From NCBI GenBank assembly GCA_017417385.1, contig JAFPZF010000029.1, positions 1 through 43,952 of the forward strand: a stretch of DNA of 43,952 bases. Direction: 5' to 3'. The translations under genes and the position numbers were made by a program. Numbering within the stretch: the stretch's first letter is position 1; the number at the start of each line of letters is the position of its first letter. Positions 1 to 8,195 of the stretch are shown here, piece after piece. The notes below the pieces were generated by a model, which did not search any database, was not told the DNA's origin, and worked only from the letters and a program-made list of their open reading frames with translations. Source of the stretch: Bacteroidales bacterium. Its GTDB lineage: Bacteria; Bacteroidota; Bacteroidia; Bacteroidales; Marinilabiliaceae.

Positions 1-1
1 C

Positions 2-115
2 TACAAATACAACAGAAGATACTTCTACAATGACAGTCCCACAAACCTGAAAGAAAGGTTGGAAGTGGCATGCGTTGAGCGAGTGTCTACGTTTAAGCAC
101 AGAACTTACAGATAG
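2..115 (+). CDS. C-terminal fragment of an unknown protein, cut by the window edge
   Basis: One forward frame is open from base 2 to a TAG at 113-115 and gives 37 residues beginning YKYNRRYFYND and ending KHRTYR. The peptide is basic and rich in Tyr and Arg. I do not recognise it. It could be the end of a real gene that begins before the window, or chance open reading in a decayed region, since the next genes are broken. The start is not visible. Confidence 0.3.
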   Translation, partial: YKYNRRYFYNDSPTNLKERLEVACVERVSTFKHRTYR

Positions 116-126
116 TATTCACTTGG

Positions 127-309
127 TTGCGGATATGCATTATCCCTTTTGAGATAAAGGCAAGCGACAAAGGCGACAAAGAAAAGAAACTAGATAGGAT
201 ATATGCAGAGATTGACTCGATACGAGATAAGGCGGAAAAAGGGCTGTTGCCAGAACTCACCGAGGAAGAGATAGAGGAGGAGATAAGGCTATACAGAGAG
301 GGGAAATGA
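127..309 (+). CDS. small antitoxin-like protein coupled to a PIN toxin relic
   Basis: This 60-residue ORF starts at a TTG; the frame is open from base 97, so the true start is uncertain. The product is highly charged and helical-looking: a Lys/Asp-rich N-terminal half, then a Glu-rich tail ending EEEIRLYREGK. Its stop overlaps the ATG of the next gene (ATGA, 306-309), the arrangement expected of an antitoxin translated just before its toxin. Acidic tails of this kind are common in antitoxins paired with PIN-domain toxins. No DNA-binding domain is visible at the N-terminus, so it may itself be truncated. The antitoxin role is inferred from its position next to the PIN fragment and its composition. 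Confidence 0.45.
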   Translation: MRICIIPFEIKASDKGDKEKKLDRIYAEIDSIRDKAEKGLLPELTEEEIEEEIRLYREGK

Positions 310-479
310 AGAAAATATATGCGGTGATAGACACGAACGTCCTTGTTTCCGCTCTTCTGTTGTCTCATGACGGTGCATTCTTAGTGACAGGCAATTGCAA
401 ACATTTTCCCAAGAAGCCAATAGTTGTGACGCCAGCAGAAATGTTGAGGATTATGGAAGAAACTTTTCTCTGCAATTAA
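306..479 (+). pseudogene. PIN-domain toxin with its central part deleted
   Basis: The 57-residue product opens with the PIN start MKKIYAVIDTNVLVSALL, in which Asp9 is the first acidic metal ligand. It then jumps directly to the typical C-terminal part, AFLVTGNCKHFPKKP and VTPAEMLRIM. PIN toxins of this family are usually about 130-140 residues. The roughly 75-80 residues between these two motifs, which carry the other active-site acids and much of the fold, are missing, yet the frame is preserved. It should therefore be nuclease-dead. It overlaps the antitoxin-like ORF by 4 bases. An in-frame deletion of an old toxin-antitoxin locus is the simplest reading. Confidence 0.7.
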
Positions 480-515
480 TCAAGGCAAGAATATCCGTTT
501 GTATAGTGATACTTG

Positions 516-714
516 TCAAGAGTCTATGATTTCTGCCTTTCTGTCTTTGACTGTTTGCTGAATGAAACGAATCTCAGCTTCAGTAAAACTAAAGGCGCGA
601 TATATTTGGTCGTCGATAGGGCGACGGTCGTCAACCTTAAGTTTAGGTAATGGTATCTCCTAGACATACTGTTGCCTCATTTGAAAGCCTCGTTTGTTGT
701 CAGCTGTTTTCAAT
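516..714 (-). pseudogene. remnant of the C-terminus of a DNA methylase / restriction enzyme
   Basis: In one minus-strand frame the DNA reads SLKTADNKRGFQMRQQYV, then an in-frame TAG (660-662), then EIPLPKLKVDD and a helical tail to a TGA at 516-518. A 'YV-x-IPLPKL' motif followed by a short helical tail is typical of the end of Eco57I/PglX-like N6-adenine methylases with a TaqI-like specificity domain. No catalytic NPPY-type motif is present, so this is only the last 60-70 residues, and it is interrupted. Its frame overlaps the last codons of the invertase gene in a different frame. The family assignment rests on this short motif. Confidence 0.4.
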
Positions 715-1308
715 GAAAGTATGGTAGTACTTACGCACGGTTTCTTTGTTTACATGAAGAATAAGAGCGATTTTTCTGAAAGAATGTCCTTCGGACAGCA
801 GTTTTCGGATCAAATAGTCCTTTTTGTACAGTTTATAGGTTGACTGTCTTGATTTACTGCCTACGGGTCTGCCCAACCGCACACCTTCAGTCTTCTTTCG
901 TGCCAGCGCCTCTTTGGTGCGTTGGCTGATGAGGTTGCGCTCAATCTCGGCGGAGAGGCCGAAGGCGAAGGCGAGGACCTTGGACTGTATGTCGTCGCCG
1001 AGGCGGTAGTTGTCTTTAATAGTCCAGACTCGGCACTCGCGGGACATGCAGAGGTTGAGGATCTCCATAATCATGAAGAGGCTGCGGCCGAGGCGAGAGA
1101 GCTCGGTACAGATGATGATATCGTCCTTGTGGACCTTGCGAAGCAGGCGACCGAGCAGACGTTTTGTGTAGTTCTTGGAGCCGCTGATAGTCTCCTCGAT
1201 CCAGTCGTCGACATGGATGGCGTTTTTCTCGCAGAAGCGGTTGATCTCGAAGCGCTGGTTCTCGACGGTCTGATGGTCTGTCGAGACGCGGATGTAGCCG
1301 TAAATCAT
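700..1308 (-). CDS. serine recombinase, Mpi-type DNA invertase
   Basis: Product of 202 residues. The resolvase catalytic domain fills about residues 1-140: the start MIYGYIRVSTDHQTVENQ contains the nucleophilic Ser in the RVS motif, and ELSRLGRS and the AEIERNLISQRTKEAL helix follow. A C-terminal helix-turn-helix (GHSFRKIALILHVNKETVRKYY) binds DNA. This is the build of Bacteroides Mpi, the invertase that flips many capsule promoters. The ATG at 1306-1308 was chosen because the conserved N-terminus begins there; the open frame further upstream is unrelated purine-rich leader. The gene points into the broken methylase remnant, so it may once have served a phase-variable locus. No clear inverted target repeats were found nearby. 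Confidence 0.88.
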   Translation of the reverse strand: MIYGYIRVSTDHQTVENQRFEINRFCEKNAIHVDDWIEETISGSKNYTKRLLGRLLRKVHKDDIIICTELSRLGRSLFMIMEILNLCMSRECRVWTIKDNYRLGDDIQSKVLAFAFGLSAEIERNLISQRTKEALARKKTEGVRLGRPVGSKSRQSTYKLYKKDYLIRKLLSEGHSFRKIALILHVNKETVRKYYHTFIENS

Positions 1309-1319
1309 AGGTGTTTTTT

Positions 1320-1460
1320 TGCGGGGAAGATAGGGAAAGGGATGGGAAAGTGAGAGGGTGAGGGGGGAAGGGGGGCGGGAAGAGAATGGAAGAAGAGGGA
1401 AGAAAGGAGGAGGGAAGAAGAAGCGGACGTGTAAGAGAAGAGTTAGGAGGGGCGTGAAGA
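1320..1460. other. G-rich purine tract with G-quadruplex motifs
   Basis: The top strand of this divergent intergenic region is overwhelmingly G and A. Runs of three or more G occur at 1323-1326, 1333-1335, 1339-1341, 1344-1346, 1356-1358, 1362-1367, 1370-1375 and 1377-1379. The last four form a canonical quadruplex pattern with loops of 3, 2 and 1 bases. It lies just upstream of the invertase start and about 120 bases before the SPOR-gene promoter. Confidence 0.6.
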
Positions 1461-1500
1461 TGGTGAAGGTTAAAGTGTGTGGATATTGGAGAAAAAAGAC

Positions 1501-1508
1501 TATTTTTG
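1501..1508 (+). promoter_or_regulatory. -7 box of the SPOR-dsbD-pectin operon
   Basis: TATTTTTG matches the Bacteroidota -7 consensus TAnnTTTG exactly and sits 47 bases before the SPOR-gene ATG. The -33 region is weak; the nearest TTG is at 1486-1488. Confidence 0.5.
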
Positions 1509-1518
1509 CAGTAAGAAC

Positions 1519-1543
1519 AAGGGAATTTCTATAAATCCCCCTT
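1519..1543 (+). repeat. short hairpin element in the SPOR leader
   Basis: AAGGG and ATTT on the left face AAAT and CCCTT on the right around a CTAT loop, giving an imperfect hairpin in the 5' leader. The core TTCTATAAAT recurs in the hairpin after clpA (16968-16999), which suggests one dispersed element. Confidence 0.4.
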
Positions 1544-1554
1544 AAAACAGAGAG

Positions 1555-2214
1555 ATGAAAAACATATACACGATAGCATTGGCGTCGTTGCTGATGGTGG
1601 CGACGGGTTGTGGCTCGCATAAAGGATCGAGCAGTCTTGGAAGCGGGAAGAGAGTCTCGACGACGGCATCGTCGCCGAGGGTAAAGAGTGGCGATAGTCA
1701 GTCGGCATCGAGTGCGACGAGCATGAGCGCGGCGAAGGAAGCGGAGCGGGCTGCGAAGGCGGAAGCGGAGAAGGCGAAGAAGGCGGCGAAAGATGCTGAG
1801 GCCAAGGCTGCGAAGGAGGCAGAGAAGGCGGCGAAGAAGGCGCAGAAGGATGCGGAGCATGCGGCGGCGAAGGCCAAGGCGGAGGCAGAGAAGCGAGCGA
1901 AGGACCTGGAGAAGGAGTCGATAGTCGTCAAGGAGGAGAAGGTGACGGTCGTCGAGAAGGGCGGGTCGTATGAAGACAATTCGAGGTATCATATCATCAT
2001 AGGGTCGTTCAAGGTGCTCGACAATGCGCGTCAGCTATGTCAGGAGGCGATGAGGAACAACTTTCTCCCGAGCATAATGGAGAACGAGGACGGGCTGTAC
2101 AGGGTGTCGGTCTATTCGTCGAGCGTAGAGAAGACAGTCCGGAATAAGGTAGCGGAGATCAGGCAGAAGTATCCCGAGTACGTAGGGACGTGGCTCTTAA
2201 TAGAGAAGAAATGA
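1555..2214 (+). CDS. lipoprotein with Ala/Lys coiled coil and SPOR domain
   Basis: Product of 219 residues. A lipoprotein signal ends in MVATGC, with Cys19 the predicted lipid-bearing residue. Residues about 25-60 are Ser/Gly-rich. Residues about 60-122 are an almost unbroken Ala/Lys/Glu helix resembling the TolA stalk. A SPOR domain fills the last 75-80 residues (RYHIIIGSFKVLDNARQLC to the end). SPOR domains bind septal glycan stripped of its stem peptides, so an envelope protein reaching from a membrane to peptidoglycan at division sites is likely. Its TGA overlaps the ATG of the dsbD-like gene (2211-2214), so the two should be translated together. Confidence 0.85.
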   Translation: MKNIYTIALASLLMVATGCGSHKGSSSLGSGKRVSTTASSPRVKSGDSQSASSATSMSAAKEAERAAKAEAEKAKKAAKDAEAKAAKEAEKAAKKAQKDAEHAAAKAKAEAEKRAKDLEKESIVVKEEKVTVVEKGGSYEDNSRYHIIIGSFKVLDNARQLCQEAMRNNFLPSIMENEDGLYRVSVYSSSVEKTVRNKVAEIRQKYPEYVGTWLLIEKK

Positions 2215-4337
2215 GGGGTATAGTAGTTGCGCTACTCTTCATATTGGCGAGCGTCCAGACGTCCTACTGCCAGTGGCAGATGGGTGGTGGAGCTCGTGGC
2301 ATGGAGGCTGATGAGCCGGAGGAGGTCGTCGGGGTGAAGGCAGACTTCAAGCAGACCGGTGAGGGGGCTGGGGAGCTGACGTTCACGATGACGATAGCCG
2401 AGGGGTGGCACATATACAGCCAGACTCAGACAGGGGGACCGATACCGACGACGGTGACCATAGAGTCGAGCGAGGGATGTGAGAAAGACGGTGGACTGAT
2501 GACGCCGAAGCAGATGGCGAGGGCTTATGACGAGATGTTCGGAGTGGAAGTCGGGACATACGAGGGAACGGTAGTATTCACTCAGAGGTTGAAGTTGACG
2601 GGGGAGAAGTATCGTTTCTCGGGCTACCTAGAATATGGGGCATGCAACAGTACGCAGTGTCTGCCGCCTACGGCAGTGGAGTTCAGTTACAGCGGGGAGG
2701 TCGAGAAGAAGAAGGCCGAGCCGACGCCAGTCGTAAAGCCTGAGTCGAAGCCAGAGGTGAAGACGGGGGCGGAGACTGGCGCAAAGACAGAGGCGCCGAA
2801 GGTAGAGACGCCAGAGGCAGGTGAGGGGGATAAGGAGACCACACTGGAAGGGGAAGAAGGGGAAGCAGGGAAAGCCGGAAGCGAAGGTGTAGCGCGAGAC
2901 ACAGTGGAGACAGTCGTGAAAGATGGAGCAACTATGCCGGGAAACGAAGCAGAGCAGGCGGAGACAGGGACGATGTCGATGTGGAGCGTGTTCTGGCTGA
3001 GCTTTGTCGGAGGGCTCGTGGCGCTGCTGACGCCGTGCGTATGGCCGATGATACCATTGACAGTAGGATTTTTCCTGAGGAGGAACAAGTCGAGGAAGAA
3101 GGCCGTCGTCGAGAGTGCATTTTACGGGCTGAGCATAGTATTGATATTCGTCGTCGTCGGGCTTGTCGCGTCGATAGTATTTGGGGCGAACGCGTTGAAC
3201 AGCCTATCGACAAATGCAGTAGTCAACGTATGCTTCTTCGTGTTCCTGTCAGCCTTCGGGTTGAGCCTGATGGCAGGGCGGGACATAGTATTGCCGAGCA
3301 GCTGGGCGAGCAGGATAGACCAGCGGGCGAACACGACCGGGGGGTATATAGGGATCTTCTTGATGGCGTTGACGCTAGTTGTCGTCTCGTTCTCGTGCAC
3401 GGCGCCGGTCGTCGGGCTGTTGCTGGCGGAGGTGTCGCAGACGGGCGTTGGGGCGAGTGCGATAGTCGGGATGGTCGGGTTCTCGATGGCGCTAGCGATA
3501 CCGTTTGCGTTGTTTGCGATGTTCCCGGACTTCATGAAGCACCTGCCGAAGAGTGGGAGCTGGATGCACACGATAAAGGTAGTACTGGGGACGTTGGAGC
3601 TGGCGTTGGCGTTCAAGTTCCTGTCGATAGCGGACATGGCGTACGGATGGCACCTGATGAGCAGGGAGCTGTTCATCTCGTTCTGGATAGCGATATTCGT
3701 GGTGAGCGGGTTGATGTTGCTCGGGGTGATAGCCTCGGTGGAGTACAGCAAGGAAGAAGGTCCGAGCGTCGGGCGGTTGACGCTTGGGCTCTCGTCGATA
3801 GCATTTGGAGTCAGCCTGATACCTGGACTGATAGGGGCGCCGCTTGACAGCCTGAGCGCGTTCATACCCCCGATGAGCACGCAGGAGTACGTAGTCGGCG
3901 GGACGGCAGGAGAAGAGAGGACCGAGACAGTCGTCGGAGCCAAGACCATAGAGGAGGCCGACAGGAAGGCGCAGGCTGAGGGCAAGAGAGTGCTGGCGTT
4001 TTTCACCGGTTACGGGTGCGTGAACTGCAGGAAGATGGAGCAGACATTGTTGAAAGACTCGGAGGTGGCGAAGTTGATAAGGGAGCGATATGTCATGGTC
4101 GAGTTATTCGTCGATGACAGGACGAGCCTCGGGGAGACGGAGGAAGTCGAGGAGAACGGGAAGGTACGTCGGCTGAGGACAGTCGGCGACAGGCACAGCC
4201 ATGACGAGCTCGTCTTGTACGGGCAGGCGGCACAGCCACTGTTCGTCATCACGGAGCCTGGTGAGCGGAAGTCCGTCGGGAAGACCATAGGCTTCACGGA
4301 CAGCAAGGAAGAGTTTATACAGTTTCTAAAGCAATAG
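2211..4337 (+). CDS. dsbD: DsbD-like thiol:disulfide interchange protein
   Basis: Product of 708 residues. Order of parts: a signal peptide (MRGIVVALLFILASVQTSYC); an N-terminal DsbD alpha domain with the Cys pair in the GACNSTQCLPP motif; a low-complexity Lys/Glu/Gly linker of roughly 90 residues; eight or so membrane segments with Cys276 in TPCVWPM and another in SFSCTAP; and a C-terminal thioredoxin domain with CVNC (Cys603, Cys606). DsbD moves electrons from cytoplasmic thioredoxin to periplasmic partners. The ATG at 2211 was preferred to a GTG at 2190 because it overlaps the SPOR stop as ATGA and begins the signal peptide directly. The linker is unusually long for the family. Confidence 0.9.
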   Translation: MRGIVVALLFILASVQTSYCQWQMGGGARGMEADEPEEVVGVKADFKQTGEGAGELTFTMTIAEGWHIYSQTQTGGPIPTTVTIESSEGCEKDGGLMTPKQMARAYDEMFGVEVGTYEGTVVFTQRLKLTGEKYRFSGYLEYGACNSTQCLPPTAVEFSYSGEVEKKKAEPTPVVKPESKPEVKTGAETGAKTEAPKVETPEAGEGDKETTLEGEEGEAGKAGSEGVARDTVETVVKDGATMPGNEAEQAETGTMSMWSVFWLSFVGGLVALLTPCVWPMIPLTVGFFLRRNKSRKKAVVESAFYGLSIVLIFVVVGLVASIVFGANALNSLSTNAVVNVCFFVFLSAFGLSLMAGRDIVLPSSWASRIDQRANTTGGYIGIFLMALTLVVVSFSCTAPVVGLLLAEVSQTGVGASAIVGMVGFSMALAIPFALFAMFPDFMKHLPKSGSWMHTIKVVLGTLELALAFKFLSIADMAYGWHLMSRELFISFWIAIFVVSGLMLLGVIASVEYSKEEGPSVGRLTLGLSSIAFGVSLIPGLIGAPLDSLSAFIPPMSTQEYVVGGTAGEERTETVVGAKTIEEADRKAQAEGKRVLAFFTGYGCVNCRKMEQTLLKDSEVAKLIRERYVMVELFVDDRTSLGETEEVEENGKVRRLRTVGDRHSHDELVLYGQAAQPLFVITEPGERKSVGKTIGFTDSKEEFIQFLKQ

Positions 4338-4340
4338 AAC

Positions 4341-5315
4341 ATGGAAATATTGAAGAAAATCTCAGCAATCACACTATCGTTGATAGCGGCATTGACAGAC
4401 GTTGCAGCGGGGCCGAATGCGCCCGACATCGTAGTCTCGAAAGACGGGAAGGGGCAGTTCACGACGATACAGGAGGCGGTGCTCTCCGTCAGGGACTACA
4501 AGCCGACACGGACGACAATATACGTCAAGAACGGGACGTATGAGGAGAAGTTGCTGATACCGGCGAACAAGTGTGACATCACCATAATCGGGGAGAGCCA
4601 GGAGGGAGTCAGGATAGTACACGGGGACTATGCGAGCCTGAACAAGATGGGGACGTTCAACACATGGACAGTCCGCATCGACGGGGACGGAATCAGGATG
4701 GAGAACATGACGATAGAGAACAATGCTGGGAAGGTCGGTCAGGCGGTCGCGCTACACGTCGAGGGGGACAGGTGTGAGTTTGCGAAGTGCAGGTTGCTGG
4801 GCAATCAGGACACCGTCTTCAACGGAGGCAATGGGAGCAGGCAGTACTTCTCGGAGTGCTACGTAGAGGGGACGACAGACTTCCTGTTTGGTCCGGCGAC
4901 GGTCGTCATGGACGACTGCGAGATACACTGCAAGGCGGACAGCTACATCACGGCAGCGTCGACGCCGAAGGAGAGCAAGTGGGGATACGTATTGCGTCGT
5001 TGCAAGGTGACGGCGGAGGCAGGGGTCAAGAAGCTCTATCTCGGGAGGCCGTGGCGCGAGTATGCGTCGGTCACGTGGATAGAGTGTGAGCTGCCGGGCT
5101 GCATAGTGCCGGAGGGGTGGCACAACTGGGGAAGGACAGAGAACGAGGCGACGTCGAGGTATGCGGAGTATGGATGCACGGGAGCAGGGGCAGAGACCGG
5201 GAAGAGAGTCAAGTGGTCGAGGCAGATGACTAAGAACGAGGCGGAGCTCGTGACGGCGGAGCGGATATACAAAGTCAAGAGCAGCTGGGAACCAGGGTAT
5301 AACATAAACGAGTAG
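4341..5315 (+). CDS. secreted pectinesterase, CE8
   Basis: Product of 324 residues with an N-terminal signal peptide (to about residue 22) and the right-handed beta-helix of carbohydrate esterase family 8. All family marks are present: GTYEEK, GQAVAL, the catalytic Asp in LGNQDTVF, the second Asp in TDFLFGPA, and the Arg/Trp pair in YLGRPWREYA. It removes methyl esters from homogalacturonan, probably in the periplasm or at the outer surface, and so prepares pectin for lyases and for the GH105 enzyme encoded next. It starts 3 bases after dsbD and is followed after 5 bases by GH105, so it is in the same transcription unit. Confidence 0.93.
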   Translation: MEILKKISAITLSLIAALTDVAAGPNAPDIVVSKDGKGQFTTIQEAVLSVRDYKPTRTTIYVKNGTYEEKLLIPANKCDITIIGESQEGVRIVHGDYASLNKMGTFNTWTVRIDGDGIRMENMTIENNAGKVGQAVALHVEGDRCEFAKCRLLGNQDTVFNGGNGSRQYFSECYVEGTTDFLFGPATVVMDDCEIHCKADSYITAASTPKESKWGYVLRRCKVTAEAGVKKLYLGRPWREYASVTWIECELPGCIVPEGWHNWGRTENEATSRYAEYGCTGAGAETGKRVKWSRQMTKNEAELVTAERIYKVKSSWEPGYNINE

Positions 5316-5320
5316 GAAGT

Positions 5321-6511
5321 ATGCGACTGAGAGAGATATTGCCGATAGCGGGTCTGATGGTGGGAACGCTGCTGGTCGGGTGCGTGAAGGACAACAGGAC
5401 GATATGCAACAATATCGGGCTCGAGATAGCGCACTCGGAGATGAAGAGGATGCCGAACCCGTTGAACCTCGACTTCCAGACCCTACCGAAGTGGGACTAC
5501 AGTGCGAGTGTCGAGCTGCTCGGCTTGATGACGATAGCCAATGACAACAGGGACAAGGAGTTGCGGAAGTACGTATATCAGTGGACCGACACGATGGTCA
5601 GCAGTGAGGGAGTGATAAGAGGGTATAAGCCGACGAAGCATAACATAGACCACTTGTGCCCGGGGAAGCTGCTCCTGAAGCAGTATCGGGAGACCAAGGA
5701 AGCGAAGTATATGAAGGCGGCGGAGAGCCTGATGGAGCAATTGAAGACGCATCCGCGGACGACGGAGGGCGGATTGTGGCACAAGGAAGTGTATCCGCAT
5801 CAGATGTGGCTTGACGGGCTGTATATGGGGGCGCCATTCGTGGCCGAGTATGGTGCGCTGAACAAGATAGACGTCGCGGAGGACATGGTCAGGCAGTACC
5901 TGATAGTCGCACGGCACACGTATGACAGCGACACGAAGCTGTATCGTCATGGGTGGGACGAGAAGAAGGAGCAGTTCTGGGCGGACAGCATCACCGGGCG
6001 GAGCCAGCATGCGTGGGGACGAGCAAACGGGTGGTTCATGATGGGGATGGTGGACGTCCTCGACTACATACCGGAGGGGACAGTCGGTAGGGACAGCGTC
6101 CTCATGATATTGAATAATCTCGTCGAGGCCATACAGGAATATAGGGACCCGGAGACGCGGATGTGGTTTCAGGTGCTTGACAGCCCATGTCGAGAAGGGA
6201 ACTACGTCGAGTCGTCGTGCAGTGCGATGTTTATCTACTCGATGCTGAAGGCAGTGCGGAAGGGGTATATACCAGAGAAGTATGAAGAGATAGCTCAGCA
6301 GGACCTGATGGACTACATCAAGACGTTCGTCTCGAACGAGTCGGACGGCATGTATTCGATCACCCAGTGCTGTGCGGTAGCGGGTCTTGGAGGGAAGGAC
6401 ATGAGGAACGGGACGTATGACTACTACCTCTCGGAGCAAGTGCGGGATAATGATCCCAAGGCCATAGGACCGTTTCTCATGGCGTGTCATGAGATGAACT
6501 TAAGGAAATAG
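5321..6511 (+). CDS. unsaturated rhamnogalacturonyl hydrolase lipoprotein, GH105
   Basis: Product of 396 residues. A lipoprotein signal ends MVGTLLVGC. The rest is an (alpha/alpha)6 barrel of family GH105 (YteR/YesR-like). Visible marks are [14 protein letters not shown] (from His160), [14 protein letters not shown] in the centre and [15 protein letters not shown] toward the end. Family members hydrate and release the 4,5-unsaturated uronic acid left at the non-reducing end by pectate or rhamnogalacturonan lyases. It follows the pectinesterase by 5 bases. No lyase, SusC or SusD gene is near, so substrate uptake must be encoded elsewhere. Confidence 0.9.
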   Translation: MRLREILPIAGLMVGTLLVGCVKDNRTICNNIGLEIAHSEMKRMPNPLNLDFQTLPKWDYSASVELLGLMTIANDNRDKELRKYVYQWTDTMVSSEGVIRGYKPTKHNIDHLCPGKLLLKQYRETKEAKYMKAAESLMEQLKTHPRTTEGGLWHKEVYPHQMWLDGLYMGAPFVAEYGALNKIDVAEDMVRQYLIVARHTYDSDTKLYRHGWDEKKEQFWADSITGRSQHAWGRANGWFMMGMVDVLDYIPEGTVGRDSVLMILNNLVEAIQEYRDPETRMWFQVLDSPCREGNYVESSCSAMFIYSMLKAVRKGYIPEKYEEIAQQDLMDYIKTFVSNESDGMYSITQCCAVAGLGGKDMRNGTYDYYLSEQVRDNDPKAIGPFLMACHEMNLRK

Positions 6512-6536
6512 GAAAAAACAGAAAAACAGAGGATAT

Positions 6537-7520
6537 ATGGATGAATTTGGAATAGGTGCGGTGATAGTCGCATGTGTAGTTGGCATAGCCATCTTTTTCT
6601 ACTATGTGCCGTTGTTGCTATGGTTCTCGGCGTTAGTCTCCGGGGTGCACGTATCGCTGGTGCAGCTAGTCCTGATGAGGATCAGGAAGGTGCCGCCGAC
6701 GACGATAGTACAGGCTCTCATCGAGGCACACAAGGCGGGGCTGCATGACGTCCGGAGAGACGACCTGGAAGCGCACTTCCTGGCAGGCGGAAACGTCCAG
6801 AGGGTAGTGCATGCGCTAGTCTCGGCGAACAAGGCCAACATAGACCTCAGTTTTCAGATGGCGACGGCGATAGACTTGGCAGGTCGAGACGTCTTTGAGG
6901 CCGTCCAGATGTCGGTCAATCCCAAGGTCATCGACACCCCGCCAGTGACGGCAGTCGCGAAGAACGGCATACAGCTGATAGCGAAGGCGAGGGTCACCGT
7001 CAGGGCGAACATCAAGCAGCTCGTCGGTGGAGCAGGAGAGGAGACAGTCTTGGCGCGAGTCGGCGAGGGAATCGTCTCGTCGATAGGATCGGCAGAGAGC
7101 CACGAGAGCGTCTTGGAGAATCCGGACAGCATCTCGAAGGTCGTCTTGTCGAAGGGTTTGGACTCTGGAACAGCGTTCGAGATACTCTCCATCGACATAG
7201 CGGACATCGACGTCGGCAAGAACATCGGCGCGGCACTCCAGATAGACCAGGCCAATGCAGACAAGAACATAGCACAGGCTAAGGCCGAGGAGAGGAGGGC
7301 GATGGCAGTAGCCGTCGAGCAGGAGATGAAGGCCAAGGCGCAGGAGGCGAGGGCACGAGTCATCGAGGCAGAGGCGGAAGTCCCGAAGGCGATGGCTGAG
7401 GCGTTCAGGAATGGGAACATGGGCATCATGGACTACCAGCGGTATCGCAACATCGAGGCGGACACGCAGATGCGTCAGTCGATAGCAGGACCGTCGTCGG
7501 CCTTGAAGAAGAAGGAGTAG
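6537..7520 (+). CDS. floA: flotillin-like protein FloA (UPF0365)
   Basis: Product of 327 residues, the usual length for FloA. A hydrophobic hairpin covers about residues 6-48. It is followed by the SPFH-like domain ([49 protein letters not shown]) and an Ala/Glu-rich coiled coil ([21 protein letters not shown], split by helix breaks). FloA scaffolds ordered membrane microdomains in the inner membrane. The ATG at 6537 lies 25 bases after the GH105 stop, so it could be co-transcribed, though its function is unrelated to pectin use. Confidence 0.93.
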   Translation: MDEFGIGAVIVACVVGIAIFFYYVPLLLWFSALVSGVHVSLVQLVLMRIRKVPPTTIVQALIEAHKAGLHDVRRDDLEAHFLAGGNVQRVVHALVSANKANIDLSFQMATAIDLAGRDVFEAVQMSVNPKVIDTPPVTAVAKNGIQLIAKARVTVRANIKQLVGGAGEETVLARVGEGIVSSIGSAESHESVLENPDSISKVVLSKGLDSGTAFEILSIDIADIDVGKNIGAALQIDQANADKNIAQAKAEERRAMAVAVEQEMKAKAQEARARVIEAEAEVPKAMAEAFRNGNMGIMDYQRYRNIEADTQMRQSIAGPSSALKKKE

Positions 7521-7547
7521 GAGCCTTCGGAGGCGGACTCTAAAAAT

Positions 7548-8195
7548 ATGAGCGAGATGGAGATAGCAAGGTTCACATTCAATCCGATAGCCGTCAACAC
7601 GTACGTAATCGAGTCGGCGGGGGAGTGTGTCGTCGTCGACCCAGGGTGCATCAATGACATGGAGCGGGGGATGCTTGCGAAGCACATAGAGGAGCGGCAG
7701 TTGAAAGTCGTCGGGATATGGCTCACGCATCTTCATTTCGACCATGTATGGAGCGTCTCGAAGCTACAGAAGAAGTGGGGCGTAGAAGTGTATGCGTCGG
7801 AGCAGGATGAGTTCCTGATAGAGGGCAACGAGCAGTTCACCATCGAGTGGTCTTTGCCGGGAGTCGAGAAGTTCCGGATAGGCAGGGCGATTGAGGACGG
7901 AGAGGAGTTGACAGTCGGTGGAACGAAGTGGCGAGTCATCTCGACGCCGGGACATACGCCTGGTGGCGTGACGTTCTACAATTCCGAGGAGAAGGTGTGC
8001 CTGACGGGTGACACCTTGTTCTGTGGGGGCGTAGGGCGGACCGACTTTCCGATGGGTGATTCGGCAGCGTTGGCAGACTCCGTCAGGAATCGGCTGTTGA
8101 CATTGGCAGAGGACATCAGGGTGTTGCCGGGGCATGGGCCTGAGACTACCATAGGCAAGGAGCGGCTCATGGTCGGGTGCTGGTTTCCAGAATGA
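7548..8195 (+). CDS. metallo-beta-lactamase fold hydrolase, glyoxalase II-like
   Basis: Product of 215 residues. The dinuclear zinc motif HLHFDH (His61, His63, Asp65, His66) is intact. Further ligands are visible in TPGHTPGG, in TGDTLFCGGVGRTDF and in LPGHGPET. This matches the short YcbL/YqgX-type hydrolases related to glyoxalase II, which cleave thioesters; the substrate here is unknown. It begins 27 bases after floA. An alternative start three codons in (second Met) is possible. Confidence 0.9.
   Translation: MSEMEIARFTFNPIAVNTYVIESAGECVVVDPGCINDMERGMLAKHIEERQLKVVGIWLTHLHFDHVWSVSKLQKKWGVEVYASEQDEFLIEGNEQFTIEWSLPGVEKFRIGRAIEDGEELTVGGTKWRVISTPGHTPGGVTFYNSEEKVCLTGDTLFCGGVGRTDFPMGDSAALADSVRNRLLTLAEDIRVLPGHGPETTIGKERLMVGCWFPE

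Noticed and set aside
700-1992. 430-residue minus-strand frame including the invertase
   Set aside because: The first 228 residues are low-complexity antisense of the SPOR gene and purine tract; the real invertase starts at 1308.
2981-3847. 288-residue + strand ORF inside dsbD
   Set aside because: It is an alternate frame of the DsbD membrane core and has no recognisable domain.
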